Source of the DNA: Nitrospira defluvii
GTDB lineage: Bacteria; Nitrospirota; Nitrospiria; Nitrospirales; Nitrospiraceae
Reading direction: 5' to 3'
DNA length: 5,205 bases
Assembly (NCBI GenBank): GCA_016199015.1
Contig: JACQHN010000369.1
Location: forward strand, 1-5,205
Shown: positions 1 to 5,205 of the stretch, in pieces
How positions within the stretch are numbered: position 1 is the stretch's first letter
How the letters are laid out: each line of letters begins with the position of its first letter
The notes under the pieces: generated by a model
The model's input: the letters and a program-made list of their open reading frames with translations, nothing else
Database searches by the model: none
What the model was told of the DNA's origin: nothing
Translations under genes and position numbers: made by a program

Positions 1-251
1 CACTCGTCCATCGTGATCGAGCCTTTTTGGAGCAAGAGGTCTTCGATGCTGGTGCCACCGGGAGGCAAGACGGTCGGTCCTTGTGACGGTGCCGGGGCGG
101 CCGGCGCCGGCTCTGCTTGTGCCACAACAGGAGGAATCCCTGGAGGCCGGAGGATAGTGCCGCCCTGCTCGCCCCAGGCTGGCGCTCCCAGACTCCACAT
201 ACAGACAACAGCCAGACTTGCCATCACCGCTTGCCGTTGAAGTCGTCTCAT
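1..251 (-). CDS. Putative phosphate-selective porin (OprO/OprP type), N-terminal 83 codons, cut by the left edge
   Basis: Reading leftwards from an ATG at 251-249, the frame is open to the window edge (83 codons plus two bases). The protein starts MRRLQRQAVMASLAVVCMWS, a basic n-region and hydrophobic core of a Sec signal peptide, with likely cleavage near residue 27 (APAWG|EQ). Residues 31-66 form a Pro/Ala/Gly-rich linker. Residues 68-83 (SIEDLLLQKGSITMDE) form a short amphipathic segment of the kind I recall at the mature N-terminus of Porin_O_P proteins. The start is supported by a strong Shine-Dalgarno sequence 5 nt upstream. The gene is transcribed away from pstS across a shared 304-nt region, which fits an outer-membrane channel feeding the periplasmic phosphate-binding protein. 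The beta-barrel itself lies outside the window, so that a secreted protein starts here is solid, while the porin identity is inferred from the short motif and context. Another envelope protein is possible. Confidence 0.62.
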   Translation of the reverse strand, partial: MRRLQRQAVMASLAVVCMWSLGAPAWGEQGGTILRPPGIPPVVAQAEPAPAAPAPSQGPTVLPPGGTSIEDLLLQKGSITMDE

Positions 252-256
252 GCCCG

Positions 257-265
257 CTCCCCTCT
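257..265 (-). promoter_or_regulatory. Ribosome binding site of the divergent porin-like gene
   Basis: On the - strand the sequence AGAGGGGAG ends 5 nt before the ATG at 251-249. It is a strong purine-rich Shine-Dalgarno match and decides in favour of this ATG over in-frame ATGs at codons 10 and 18, which would shorten or destroy the signal peptide. Confidence 0.7.
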
Positions 266-307
266 ATCTGATCGAAAATGACCGACACGAACAAGTGATA
301 AATCTGT

Positions 308-321
308 CTGATCTCTATCAG
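308..321. repeat. Small inverted repeat within the divergent promoter region
   Basis: CTGAT (308-312) and ATCAG (317-321) are perfect inverted arms around a 4-nt centre (CTCT). It could be a weak operator half-site pair in the 5' leader or promoter of the porin-like gene. The arms are only 5 bp and could occur by chance. The same stretch (304-321) also reads as CTGTCTG-ATCT-CTATCAG, a 7-4-7 arrangement with a partial (10 of 14) match to the E. coli Pho box unit CTGTCAT. Confidence 0.25.
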
Positions 322-349
322 CCATTGGTCACAGAACCATTGCGGCATT

Positions 350-367
350 GTTACAAAATCGTTAACT
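350..367. promoter_or_regulatory. Pho-box-like direct repeat 1 (porin side)
   Basis: GTTACAA (350-356), a 4-nt spacer (AATC) and GTTAACT (361-367) make two heptamers repeated every 11 bp, the geometry of a PhoB/PhoP binding site. Its inner edge lies 99 nt before the porin-like start codon, so it may serve that gene. Because GTTAAC is palindromic, the direction of action cannot be read from it. The heptamer differs from E. coli CTGTCAT but resembles the TTAACA-type unit of Bacillus PhoP sites. That a PhoB-like regulator binds here is inferred from geometry and from the phosphate genes on both sides. Confidence 0.42.
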
Positions 368-452
368 GCAGGTGGCGGACAGGAGTTATCGCAGCGTCAG
401 CAGCTCATTGCAAGAATAAGCTCCGGCCATGAAGGGACGAGAACGCGCGAGA

Positions 453-470
453 GTTAACAATCCGTTAACA
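453..470 (+). promoter_or_regulatory. Pho-box-like direct repeat 2 (pstS side)
   Basis: Two perfect copies of GTTAACA (453-459 and 464-470) are separated by 4 nt (ATCC), giving an 11-bp repeat period on one face of the helix, as in PhoB/PhoP boxes. The 3' edge is 85 nt before the pstS ATG. The inner TTAACA (465-470) is also a 5-of-6 match to a -35 hexamer, as expected where PhoB replaces the -35 contact, but the following -10 (TGAAAT, 486-491) is weak and at a short 15-bp spacing. A degraded third copy may start at 476 (GTGAAGA, 5 of 7). The likely effect is activation of the pst operon under phosphate limitation. Confidence 0.52.
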
Positions 471-544
471 CGGCTGTGAAGAAGGTGAAATGTGTCAATC
501 GTAGGCTGCTGCATTACTGTTACGGCTTAATTTCATCAAATCCC

Positions 545-550
545 GGAGGA
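545..550 (+). promoter_or_regulatory. Ribosome binding site of pstS
   Basis: GGAGGA is a near-perfect Shine-Dalgarno sequence ending 5 nt before ATG 556 and 8 nt before the adjacent in-frame ATG 559. Either of the two tandem ATG codons could be the true start; the difference is a single Met. Confidence 0.8.
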
Positions 551-555
551 ATCAT

Positions 556-1575
556 ATGATGGTCGCTTCGTATCGTCAGATCTGCATGGGCCTCACCCTC
601 ACCGTCTTGGGTCCGTTCATGACAACCCATCTCGTGAGTGCCGGTTCAAGTGAGTCACCTATTGTCGCTGAAACCGCGAAGCTCGATCAGGAGCTCAAGC
701 CCTACCAAAAAGTGAGTGGTGTCTCCGGCACGATCAACAGCATCGGCTCGGACACGCTCAACAATCTCATCACCCTCTGGGCCGAAGGATTTCGAAAACA
801 ATATCCGAATGTGAAAATCCAAGTGGAAGGGAAGGGGTCCAGCACGGCGCCACCGGCCCTCATTGAAGGCACGGCTCAACTCGGTCCCATGTCGCGGACG
901 ATGAAGTCCAGCGAGATCGATGCGTTCGAAGCGAAGTTCGGATACCCCCCGACTTCCTACCCGGTAGCAGTCGACGCATTGGCGCTCTTCGTCAACAAAG
1001 ACAACCTGATTAAGGGCCTGACGATGCCGGAGGTGGATGCGCTGTTTTCCAAGTCCCGGCGACAGGGACACGCCATCGACCCAACCAAGTGGGGCCAACT
1101 CGGGTTAGCCGGCGACTGGGCTACGGCGCCCATCAGCCTCTACGGCCGGAACTCGGCTTCCGGAACCTATGGGTTTTTTAAGGAGCATGCGCTCAAGAAC
1201 GGGGATTTCAAGGATCAAGTCAAGGAACAACCTGGGTCCGCTTCAGTGGTCCAAGGGATCAGCGAAGATCGCTATGGGGTCGGTTACAGCGGGATCGGGT
1301 ATACGACGTCCGGCGTCAGAATGGTTCCCCTGGCGGCAAAGACAGGCCAGCCGTACATCGAGCCGACCCAGGCCAACACGAAAAACGGCAGCTACCCGCT
1401 CTGGCGATACTTATACATCTATGTGAATCAAGCTCCCGGCAAACCTCTGTCACCGATCGTCAAAGAATTTCTCGCGTATGTCTACAGCCGAGAGGGGCAA
1501 TCCGATGTTTTGAGAGACGGCTATTTCCCTGTTGATGCAACCCTGGCCGACAAACAATTGGCCAAGATCCACTGA
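556..1575 (+). CDS. pstS: PstS, periplasmic phosphate-binding protein of the Pst ABC transporter
   Basis: The 339-residue protein captures inorganic phosphate in the periplasm and delivers it to the PstC-PstA permease. Residues 1-29 are a Sec signal peptide with Arg7, a hydrophobic core from 8 to 22 and likely cleavage after VSA (29). Cys10 sits inside the core and there is no lipobox, so a soluble periplasmic protein is expected. The mature protein is a PBP_like_2 (cluster D) type binding protein: IGSDTLNN at 63-70, GKGSSTAPPALIEG at 92-105, GPMSR at 110-114, VDALALFVNKDN at 139-150, and RNSASGTYGFF at 198-208. The last one supplies the Arg, Ser, Gly and Thr (R198, S202, G203, T204) that in E. 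coli PstS contact phosphate. YGVGYSGIGY near 235-245 is also typical. By these motifs it belongs with the Pseudomonas-type PstS rather than the E. coli one. It is the first gene of the operon, 21 nt before pstC, behind a strong Shine-Dalgarno sequence and a Pho-box-like repeat. Confidence 0.95.
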   Translation: MMVASYRQICMGLTLTVLGPFMTTHLVSAGSSESPIVAETAKLDQELKPYQKVSGVSGTINSIGSDTLNNLITLWAEGFRKQYPNVKIQVEGKGSSTAPPALIEGTAQLGPMSRTMKSSEIDAFEAKFGYPPTSYPVAVDALALFVNKDNLIKGLTMPEVDALFSKSRRQGHAIDPTKWGQLGLAGDWATAPISLYGRNSASGTYGFFKEHALKNGDFKDQVKEQPGSASVVQGISEDRYGVGYSGIGYTTSGVRMVPLAAKTGQPYIEPTQANTKNGSYPLWRYLYIYVNQAPGKPLSPIVKEFLAYVYSREGQSDVLRDGYFPVDATLADKQLAKIH

Positions 1576-1596
1576 CGATCAGAGCGAGACCGACGA

Positions 1597-3801
1597 ATGA
1601 TCAAACCTCTTCACATGCGCCCGCTGATCGATCGCCTGGCACGAGCCATGATCACCGTCGGTGGCCTGGCGACGATCCTCAGCATTCTCGGTATTTTCTT
1701 CTTCCTCTTTCGGGAAGTGACGCCGTTGTTCACGACTCCCACCGCCAAATTGACTCAGCGCATGGTATTGCCTGCCTTCCTCACGGCGGAAGGTCCGGTT
1801 CAACTTGCGGTGGATGAGCATCGCGAGATCGCGCAGATAGTCACGTCGGGCGGCGTGCAGTTCATCGAGCTGGCCTCCGGCCAACCGATTCCGATGGAGC
1901 TGCCGGCCGACCTCAAGAGCAGGCATCTCACGGCGATGGCGCATGGCGGCGGCCGTGCTTCGCGTTATGCGGTGGGCACAGCCGAGGGCGAGGTGCTGTT
2001 GCTGAAGATCGGCACAACGACGGAGTTCTCCGATTCCGGCGAGCGGCAGAAACGTCCGATGATCCGGGCCGGCCGACCACTCACGCTCACCCAAGGTCCT
2101 ATCACGACTCTGGCGTACCGATTCAACGACCGTGAAAGCGTGCTGGCCATCCTCTCTCAAGAAGGTCGGCTGATCGTCGTTCGATTGCCGGCGGACGAAG
2201 GAGCGGGCATCGATCCGGTCATCACGGAACTGACAAAACCGACCGCCACCGTCACGTCCTTGGCTCTGGACGGGTCGCTTGAAAACCTCTATATCGGCAC
2301 GATGGACGGGCTCGTGCTGCATGTGGCCCTGTCCGACAGGGAACCACCCGCCGTGAAAGGCGGCTATGCGGTCACCACACCTACCACGGCGGTGACTGCG
2401 CTCGGTTTCTTGAACGGTGATCGTAGCCTGGTCGTCATGACGGCGGAGGGCGAGGTCTCGACCTGGGGACTCATACGGCGCGCAGAGGATCAATCTCGCT
2501 GGCGACTCACGAAGATGCATACCTTCCGGTCTCATGGCGCCCCGGTTACCGCCTTTGCTCCCTCCCAGCGGGTGAAGGGGTTTGTGACAGCGGACGCGAA
2601 GGGGCAGATTTTTCTTCACCATGCGACTGCTGAGCAAACATGGCTCACGCTGTCGAACGGCGATTCCCCGATCCGCGCTGTGACGTTCGCGCCGAAAGGC
2701 GACGGGTTGATCTCCTTTGATGGGGCCGGTCAACTTGCTCTCTATCAGATGCACAATGCCTATCCTGAGGTGACCTTCGAGACCCTGTTCGGCAAGGTCT
2801 GGTACGAAGGGTACGACCAACCCACACATGTGTGGCAATCGTCTTCGGGGTCGGATGATTTTGAACCCAAACTCGGCTTAATGCCGCTCGCCTTCGGGAC
2901 GCTCAAAGGGACGATGTACGCCTTGCTTCTCGCTGTGCCGATTGCCATTCTGGCGGCGATGTGCACCTCGCAGTTCATGCACCCGGATCTTCGCGCGAAG
3001 ATCAAGCCGATCATTGAAGTGATGGCAGCCTTGCCGACGGTCGTGTTGGGCTTTCTCGCCGGGCTCTGGCTGGCTCCCCTGCTGGAACGATTGCTTCCGG
3101 CCGTCGCAGGGATGGCCGTGACATTGCCGGTGCTCGTCATCGCGAGTTCTCTCATCTGGTATCTTTTTCCCCCCGCCTTCAGGCGACGCCTCCGTCCTGG
3201 GCAGGAGGCCCTGCTGTTGATTCCCATCCTGGCGATCGGGATTGGAGCCTGTCTCTGGGCCAATTCGTTCCTCGAGGCCTGGTGGTTCGGCGGCGACATC
3301 AAGGCATGGCTCTCGAACCGGCTTGACATTCAGTACGATCAGCGCAACGCCTTGGTGGTCGGCATCGTCATGGGGTTCGCCATCGTGCCTGTCATCTATA
3401 GCATCGCCGAAGAGGCGCTCGCGAACGTGCCGAAGACCCAAATCGCCGGCTCACTCGCGCTGGGCGCCACCCGCTGGCAAACCGTTCTCTATCTGGTGTT
3501 GCTCTCGGCCAGCCCCGGGATCTTTTCCGCAGTCATGATCGGGTTCGGTCGTGCGATCGGCGAAACCATGATCGTACTGATGGCGACAGGCAATACTCCG
3601 GTCATGGACTGGAACTGGGCAAACGGATTCCGGACCTTGTCGGCAAATATCGCCGTGGAAATTCCCGAAGCGCCCCACGGGGGAAGCCTCTATCGGGTGC
3701 TGTTTCTAGCCGCCTTGTTGCTGTTCATCGTCACCTTCGTCATCAACTCACTGGCTGAAATCGTTCGGCAGCGGCTGCGGGACAAGTACAGCCATGGGTA
3801 A
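1597..3801 (+). CDS. pstC: PstC, phosphate transporter permease, long form with periplasmic beta-propeller-like domain
   Basis: This 734-residue inner-membrane subunit forms the phosphate channel with PstA. It is more than twice the E. coli PstC length (about 320). Helix 1 is at about 17-38. A large soluble segment (about 45-425) follows, before the permease core starts at GTLKGT (434-439). Further hydrophobic segments lie near 438-456, 471-495, 503-524, 539-559, 583-603, 640-662 and 701-720. The EAA loop that docks on the ATPase is at 605-642 (EEALANVP, then GSLALGATRWQ), followed by the PstC signature GRAIGETM (651-658) and TGNTPVMDWN. In the soluble segment I count seven WD40-like repeats starting near residues 69, 111, 169, 219, 266, 317 and 359. 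Each has a two-strand unit with a Gly turn, such as AEGEVLLL, MDGLVLHV and AKGQIFLH. By topology this domain is periplasmic. Such long PstC proteins are known, for example in Pseudomonas; the propeller reading is mine. The start has only a weak Shine-Dalgarno (AGAGCGAG, 1581-1588), and translation is probably helped by pstS 21 nt upstream. Confidence 0.93.
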   Translation: MIKPLHMRPLIDRLARAMITVGGLATILSILGIFFFLFREVTPLFTTPTAKLTQRMVLPAFLTAEGPVQLAVDEHREIAQIVTSGGVQFIELASGQPIPMELPADLKSRHLTAMAHGGGRASRYAVGTAEGEVLLLKIGTTTEFSDSGERQKRPMIRAGRPLTLTQGPITTLAYRFNDRESVLAILSQEGRLIVVRLPADEGAGIDPVITELTKPTATVTSLALDGSLENLYIGTMDGLVLHVALSDREPPAVKGGYAVTTPTTAVTALGFLNGDRSLVVMTAEGEVSTWGLIRRAEDQSRWRLTKMHTFRSHGAPVTAFAPSQRVKGFVTADAKGQIFLHHATAEQTWLTLSNGDSPIRAVTFAPKGDGLISFDGAGQLALYQMHNAYPEVTFETLFGKVWYEGYDQPTHVWQSSSGSDDFEPKLGLMPLAFGTLKGTMYALLLAVPIAILAAMCTSQFMHPDLRAKIKPIIEVMAALPTVVLGFLAGLWLAPLLERLLPAVAGMAVTLPVLVIASSLIWYLFPPAFRRRLRPGQEALLLIPILAIGIGACLWANSFLEAWWFGGDIKAWLSNRLDIQYDQRNALVVGIVMGFAIVPVIYSIAEEALANVPKTQIAGSLALGATRWQTVLYLVLLSASPGIFSAVMIGFGRAIGETMIVLMATGNTPVMDWNWANGFRTLSANIAVEIPEAPHGGSLYRVLFLAALLLFIVTFVINSLAEIVRQRLRDKYSHG

Positions 3802-5205
3802 ACGCTCTGATTCGATGAAAAGCTTCTGGCGGGGCGGTGAACTCTTCGTCTGGCTGACGGCGTCCGGCGTCGCCATCAGCCTCTTGATGGTGGGAGCGAT
3901 GCTCGCACTGATCATGGTGAATGGATTGGGGCAGTTCTGGCCTGCCACCCTGCATCAGATCGTGCTGAAGACGCAAGAGATCGTCATCGGACAGGTGGTG
4001 GGACAGGAAGTCATTCCCAATTCTGTGACACCGGACAGGCCCAATGGACTGGACCGATTTCGCTACCGTGTCGGCAATCGCGATGTGTTCGGCTCCGAGT
4101 ATCGATGGGTCAATGGAGAGGATATCCTCTCAACCATGAGCCCGAAAGATCTGACATTCGTCGAACGACGCGAATGGGGCCCCGCGTTTGGTCGCCTCAG
4201 CATCGTGGGCGTCGATGGAATGACGGAAAGTTCGGACAGTCATACCTGGTCGGCAATCGGATCGCTGGTGGGGGAATCCACCAATCTGCGCCAACGTATT
4301 GAGCATGTCGAGCGTGACGAGATCGGCGCGATCAACTATCGCCTCGAGAAAGCCAGGCTGGAGCGCCAGGCCCTCACGCTCGATGGCCAACTCAGTCCAC
4401 GCGAAGCCGAAGTGGACCGCCGTCTCGTTGATCAGATCGCCACACTAGAACAGGAATACCAAGCCAAAACAGTGGCGCTGGAGCAGCTGTACAAAGAGGC
4501 CGGGCAGAAGACACTCCTTTTGACCCTCTCCAATGGGCGGCCGTTGCGGCTTACGCTCGACCAGGTCATCACGGTCAGCAGGCCGAACGACATGAGCTGG
4601 ATCGACAAGTTGGTCGCTTACCTTCACAACCTCTGGCTGTTTGTGTCCAGCGAGCCGCGTGAAGCGAATACTGAAGGGGGCATCTTCCCGGCGATTTTCG
4701 GCACGGTCCTGATGGTGTTCTTGATGACGATCGCGGTGATGCCTTTCGGGGTCATGGCCGCGGTCTATCTGCGGGAATATGCCAAGCAAGGTGTCCTGGT
4801 CCGACTGGTGCGGATTGCTGTCAATAATCTCGCCGGCGTGCCGTCCATCGTGTTCGGCGTCTTCGGGTTGGCCTTCTTCGTCTATGCGTTAGGCGGGACG
4901 ATTGACCAATTGCTGTTCCCGGAATCGTTGCCCAATCCGACCTTCGGCACCGGCGGCATCCTCTGGGCGTCGCTGACCTTGGCCCTGCTCACCGTGCCGG
5001 TGGTGATCGTCGCAACCGAAGAGGGCCTGTCTGCAGTGCCACGAGATTTCCGGGAAGGGTCGATCGGGTTGGGCGCGACCAAATTTGAAACAATCCGGCA
5101 TGTCATCCTCCCCTGTGCGTTACCGGGGATTCTGACGGGCCTGATTCTCGCTATGGCGAGGGCGGCCGGGGAAGTGGCGCCCTTGATGCTGACCGGGGTG
5201 GTGAA
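3794..5205 (+). CDS. pstA: PstA, phosphate transporter permease, long form with periplasmic coiled-coil insertion, cut by the right edge
   Basis: 470 codons are present and the frame is still open at the edge. The protein pairs with PstC to form the phosphate channel. Helix 1 is at about 17-42. Residues about 50-290 are a soluble insertion absent from E. coli PstA (296 residues in total): a probably beta-rich part (about 55-155), a charged heptad-like helix region (about 162-236, rich in Glu, Arg, Leu and Gln, broken at the GQLSP stretch near 198-202), then a beta-type stretch (LLLTLSNGRPLRLTLD) and RPNDMSW at 263-269. The conserved core begins at REANTEGGIFPAIFGT (289-304), with helices near 297-321, 341-366, 388-407 and 446-468. 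NNLAGVPSIVFGVFGLAFFV (344-363) and the EAA loop (ATEEGLSAVP ... GLGATKFE ... ILPCALPGI, 407-446) are typical PstA. ARAAGEVAPLMLTG (455-468) matches the final signature, so probably only one helix and the C-terminus are missing. The ATG lies inside the pstC end with an 8-nt overlap in another frame and no clear Shine-Dalgarno sequence, pointing to translational coupling. Confidence 0.93.
   Translation, partial: MGKRSDSMKSFWRGGELFVWLTASGVAISLLMVGAMLALIMVNGLGQFWPATLHQIVLKTQEIVIGQVVGQEVIPNSVTPDRPNGLDRFRYRVGNRDVFGSEYRWVNGEDILSTMSPKDLTFVERREWGPAFGRLSIVGVDGMTESSDSHTWSAIGSLVGESTNLRQRIEHVERDEIGAINYRLEKARLERQALTLDGQLSPREAEVDRRLVDQIATLEQEYQAKTVALEQLYKEAGQKTLLLTLSNGRPLRLTLDQVITVSRPNDMSWIDKLVAYLHNLWLFVSSEPREANTEGGIFPAIFGTVLMVFLMTIAVMPFGVMAAVYLREYAKQGVLVRLVRIAVNNLAGVPSIVFGVFGLAFFVYALGGTIDQLLFPESLPNPTFGTGGILWASLTLALLTVPVVIVATEEGLSAVPRDFREGSIGLGATKFETIRHVILPCALPGILTGLILAMARAAGEVAPLMLTGVV

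Larger units (their letters stand above)
252..555. other. Divergent intergenic regulatory region between porin-like gene and pstS
   Basis: This 304-nt stretch separates two divergent start codons and must carry both promoters. It is more AT-rich than the flanking genes, mainly around 265-365 and 450-550. It contains two GTTAAC-based direct-repeat elements with an 11-bp period (350-367, 453-470), an inverted repeat at 308-321 and Shine-Dalgarno sequences at both ends. I found no convincing sigma-70 -10 hexamer for either direction; the best for pstS is TGAAAT at 486-491 (4 of 6 matches), 15 bp beyond a TTAACA at 465-470. The middle portion (about 370-450) shows nothing I can interpret. The open frame at 250-432 has no Shine-Dalgarno sequence and no recognisable protein features, and I do not consider it a gene. 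Confidence 0.8.

Noticed and set aside
100..111. Perfect 12-bp GC palindrome GCCGGCGCCGGC
   Set aside because: It falls in codons of the Pro/Ala-rich linker of the porin-like protein, where GCC/CCG-type codons generate such palindromes; no sign of a terminator or operator.
13..240. 75-codon open frame on + at the left edge
   Set aside because: It is antisense to the secreted porin-like gene, whose signal peptide and Shine-Dalgarno sequence give the - strand far better support; Gly/Pro-rich shadow.
250..432. 60-codon open frame on + in the intergenic region
   Set aside because: It starts inside the divergent gene's start region, lacks a Shine-Dalgarno sequence, runs through the repeat element at 350-367 and encodes nothing recognisable.
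1576..1596. Possible attenuator or terminator between pstS and pstC
   Set aside because: The gap is only 21 nt, with no hairpin and no T-run; the genes are simply adjacent in an operon.
1579..2838. Long (419 codons) open frame on the - strand opposite pstC
   Set aside because: It lies fully antisense to the well-supported pstC, its translation is Arg/His/Gln-rich with no recognisable domain, and no Shine-Dalgarno sequence precedes it. Long antisense frames are common in GC-rich genes.
2760..3441. Two overlapping antisense frames of about 188 codons opposite pstC
   Set aside because: They are low-complexity translations antisense to the conserved permease core; no start signals.
4445..4789. 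114-codon open frame on - opposite pstA
   Set aside because: It is antisense to the coiled-coil and core region of PstA; a His/Arg-rich shadow with no supporting signals.

Overview
This window holds the start of a high-affinity phosphate uptake locus from a GC-rich Gram-negative bacterium. The + strand carries pstS, pstC and the first 470 codons of pstA in operon order. Divergently, on the - strand, lies the 5' end of a secreted protein that is probably a phosphate-selective (OprO/OprP-type) porin. Gram-negative origin follows from the periplasmic-type PstS and the predicted outer-membrane protein. The base composition and the porin beside pst remind me of Nitrospira, but this is memory and low confidence. 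The three Pst proteins also resemble the long-form Pst set of Pseudomonas, so sequence alone does not fix the taxon.

Layout: 1-251 (-) is the N-terminus of the putative porin, with signal peptide, Pro/Ala-rich linker and a short helical motif, running off the left edge. 252-555 is a 304-nt divergent regulatory region. It contains two 7-4-7 direct-repeat elements built on GTTAAC (350-367 and 453-470), each about 100 nt from one of the two start codons, plus a small inverted repeat near 308-321. 556-1575 is pstS. 1597-3801 is pstC. 3794-5205 is pstA, which overlaps pstC by 8 nt and runs off the right edge. A pstB ATPase gene and perhaps phoU would be expected beyond the window.

How it works together: phosphate would cross the outer membrane through the porin, be captured by PstS in the periplasm, and be moved through the PstC-PstA channel by PstB. 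Both permeases are much larger than the E. coli proteins because each carries a large periplasmic insertion after its first membrane helix. In PstC this is a region of about 320 residues in which I count seven WD40/beta-propeller-like repeats. In PstA it is about 240 residues with a predicted coiled coil. The long form itself is a known variant. The role of these periplasmic domains is, as far as I know, not established, and they are the most interesting part of the window, together with the paired Pho-box-like elements. I saw no mobile element, CRISPR array, RNA gene, frameshift or convincing terminator. The genes look intact and ordinary in base composition.
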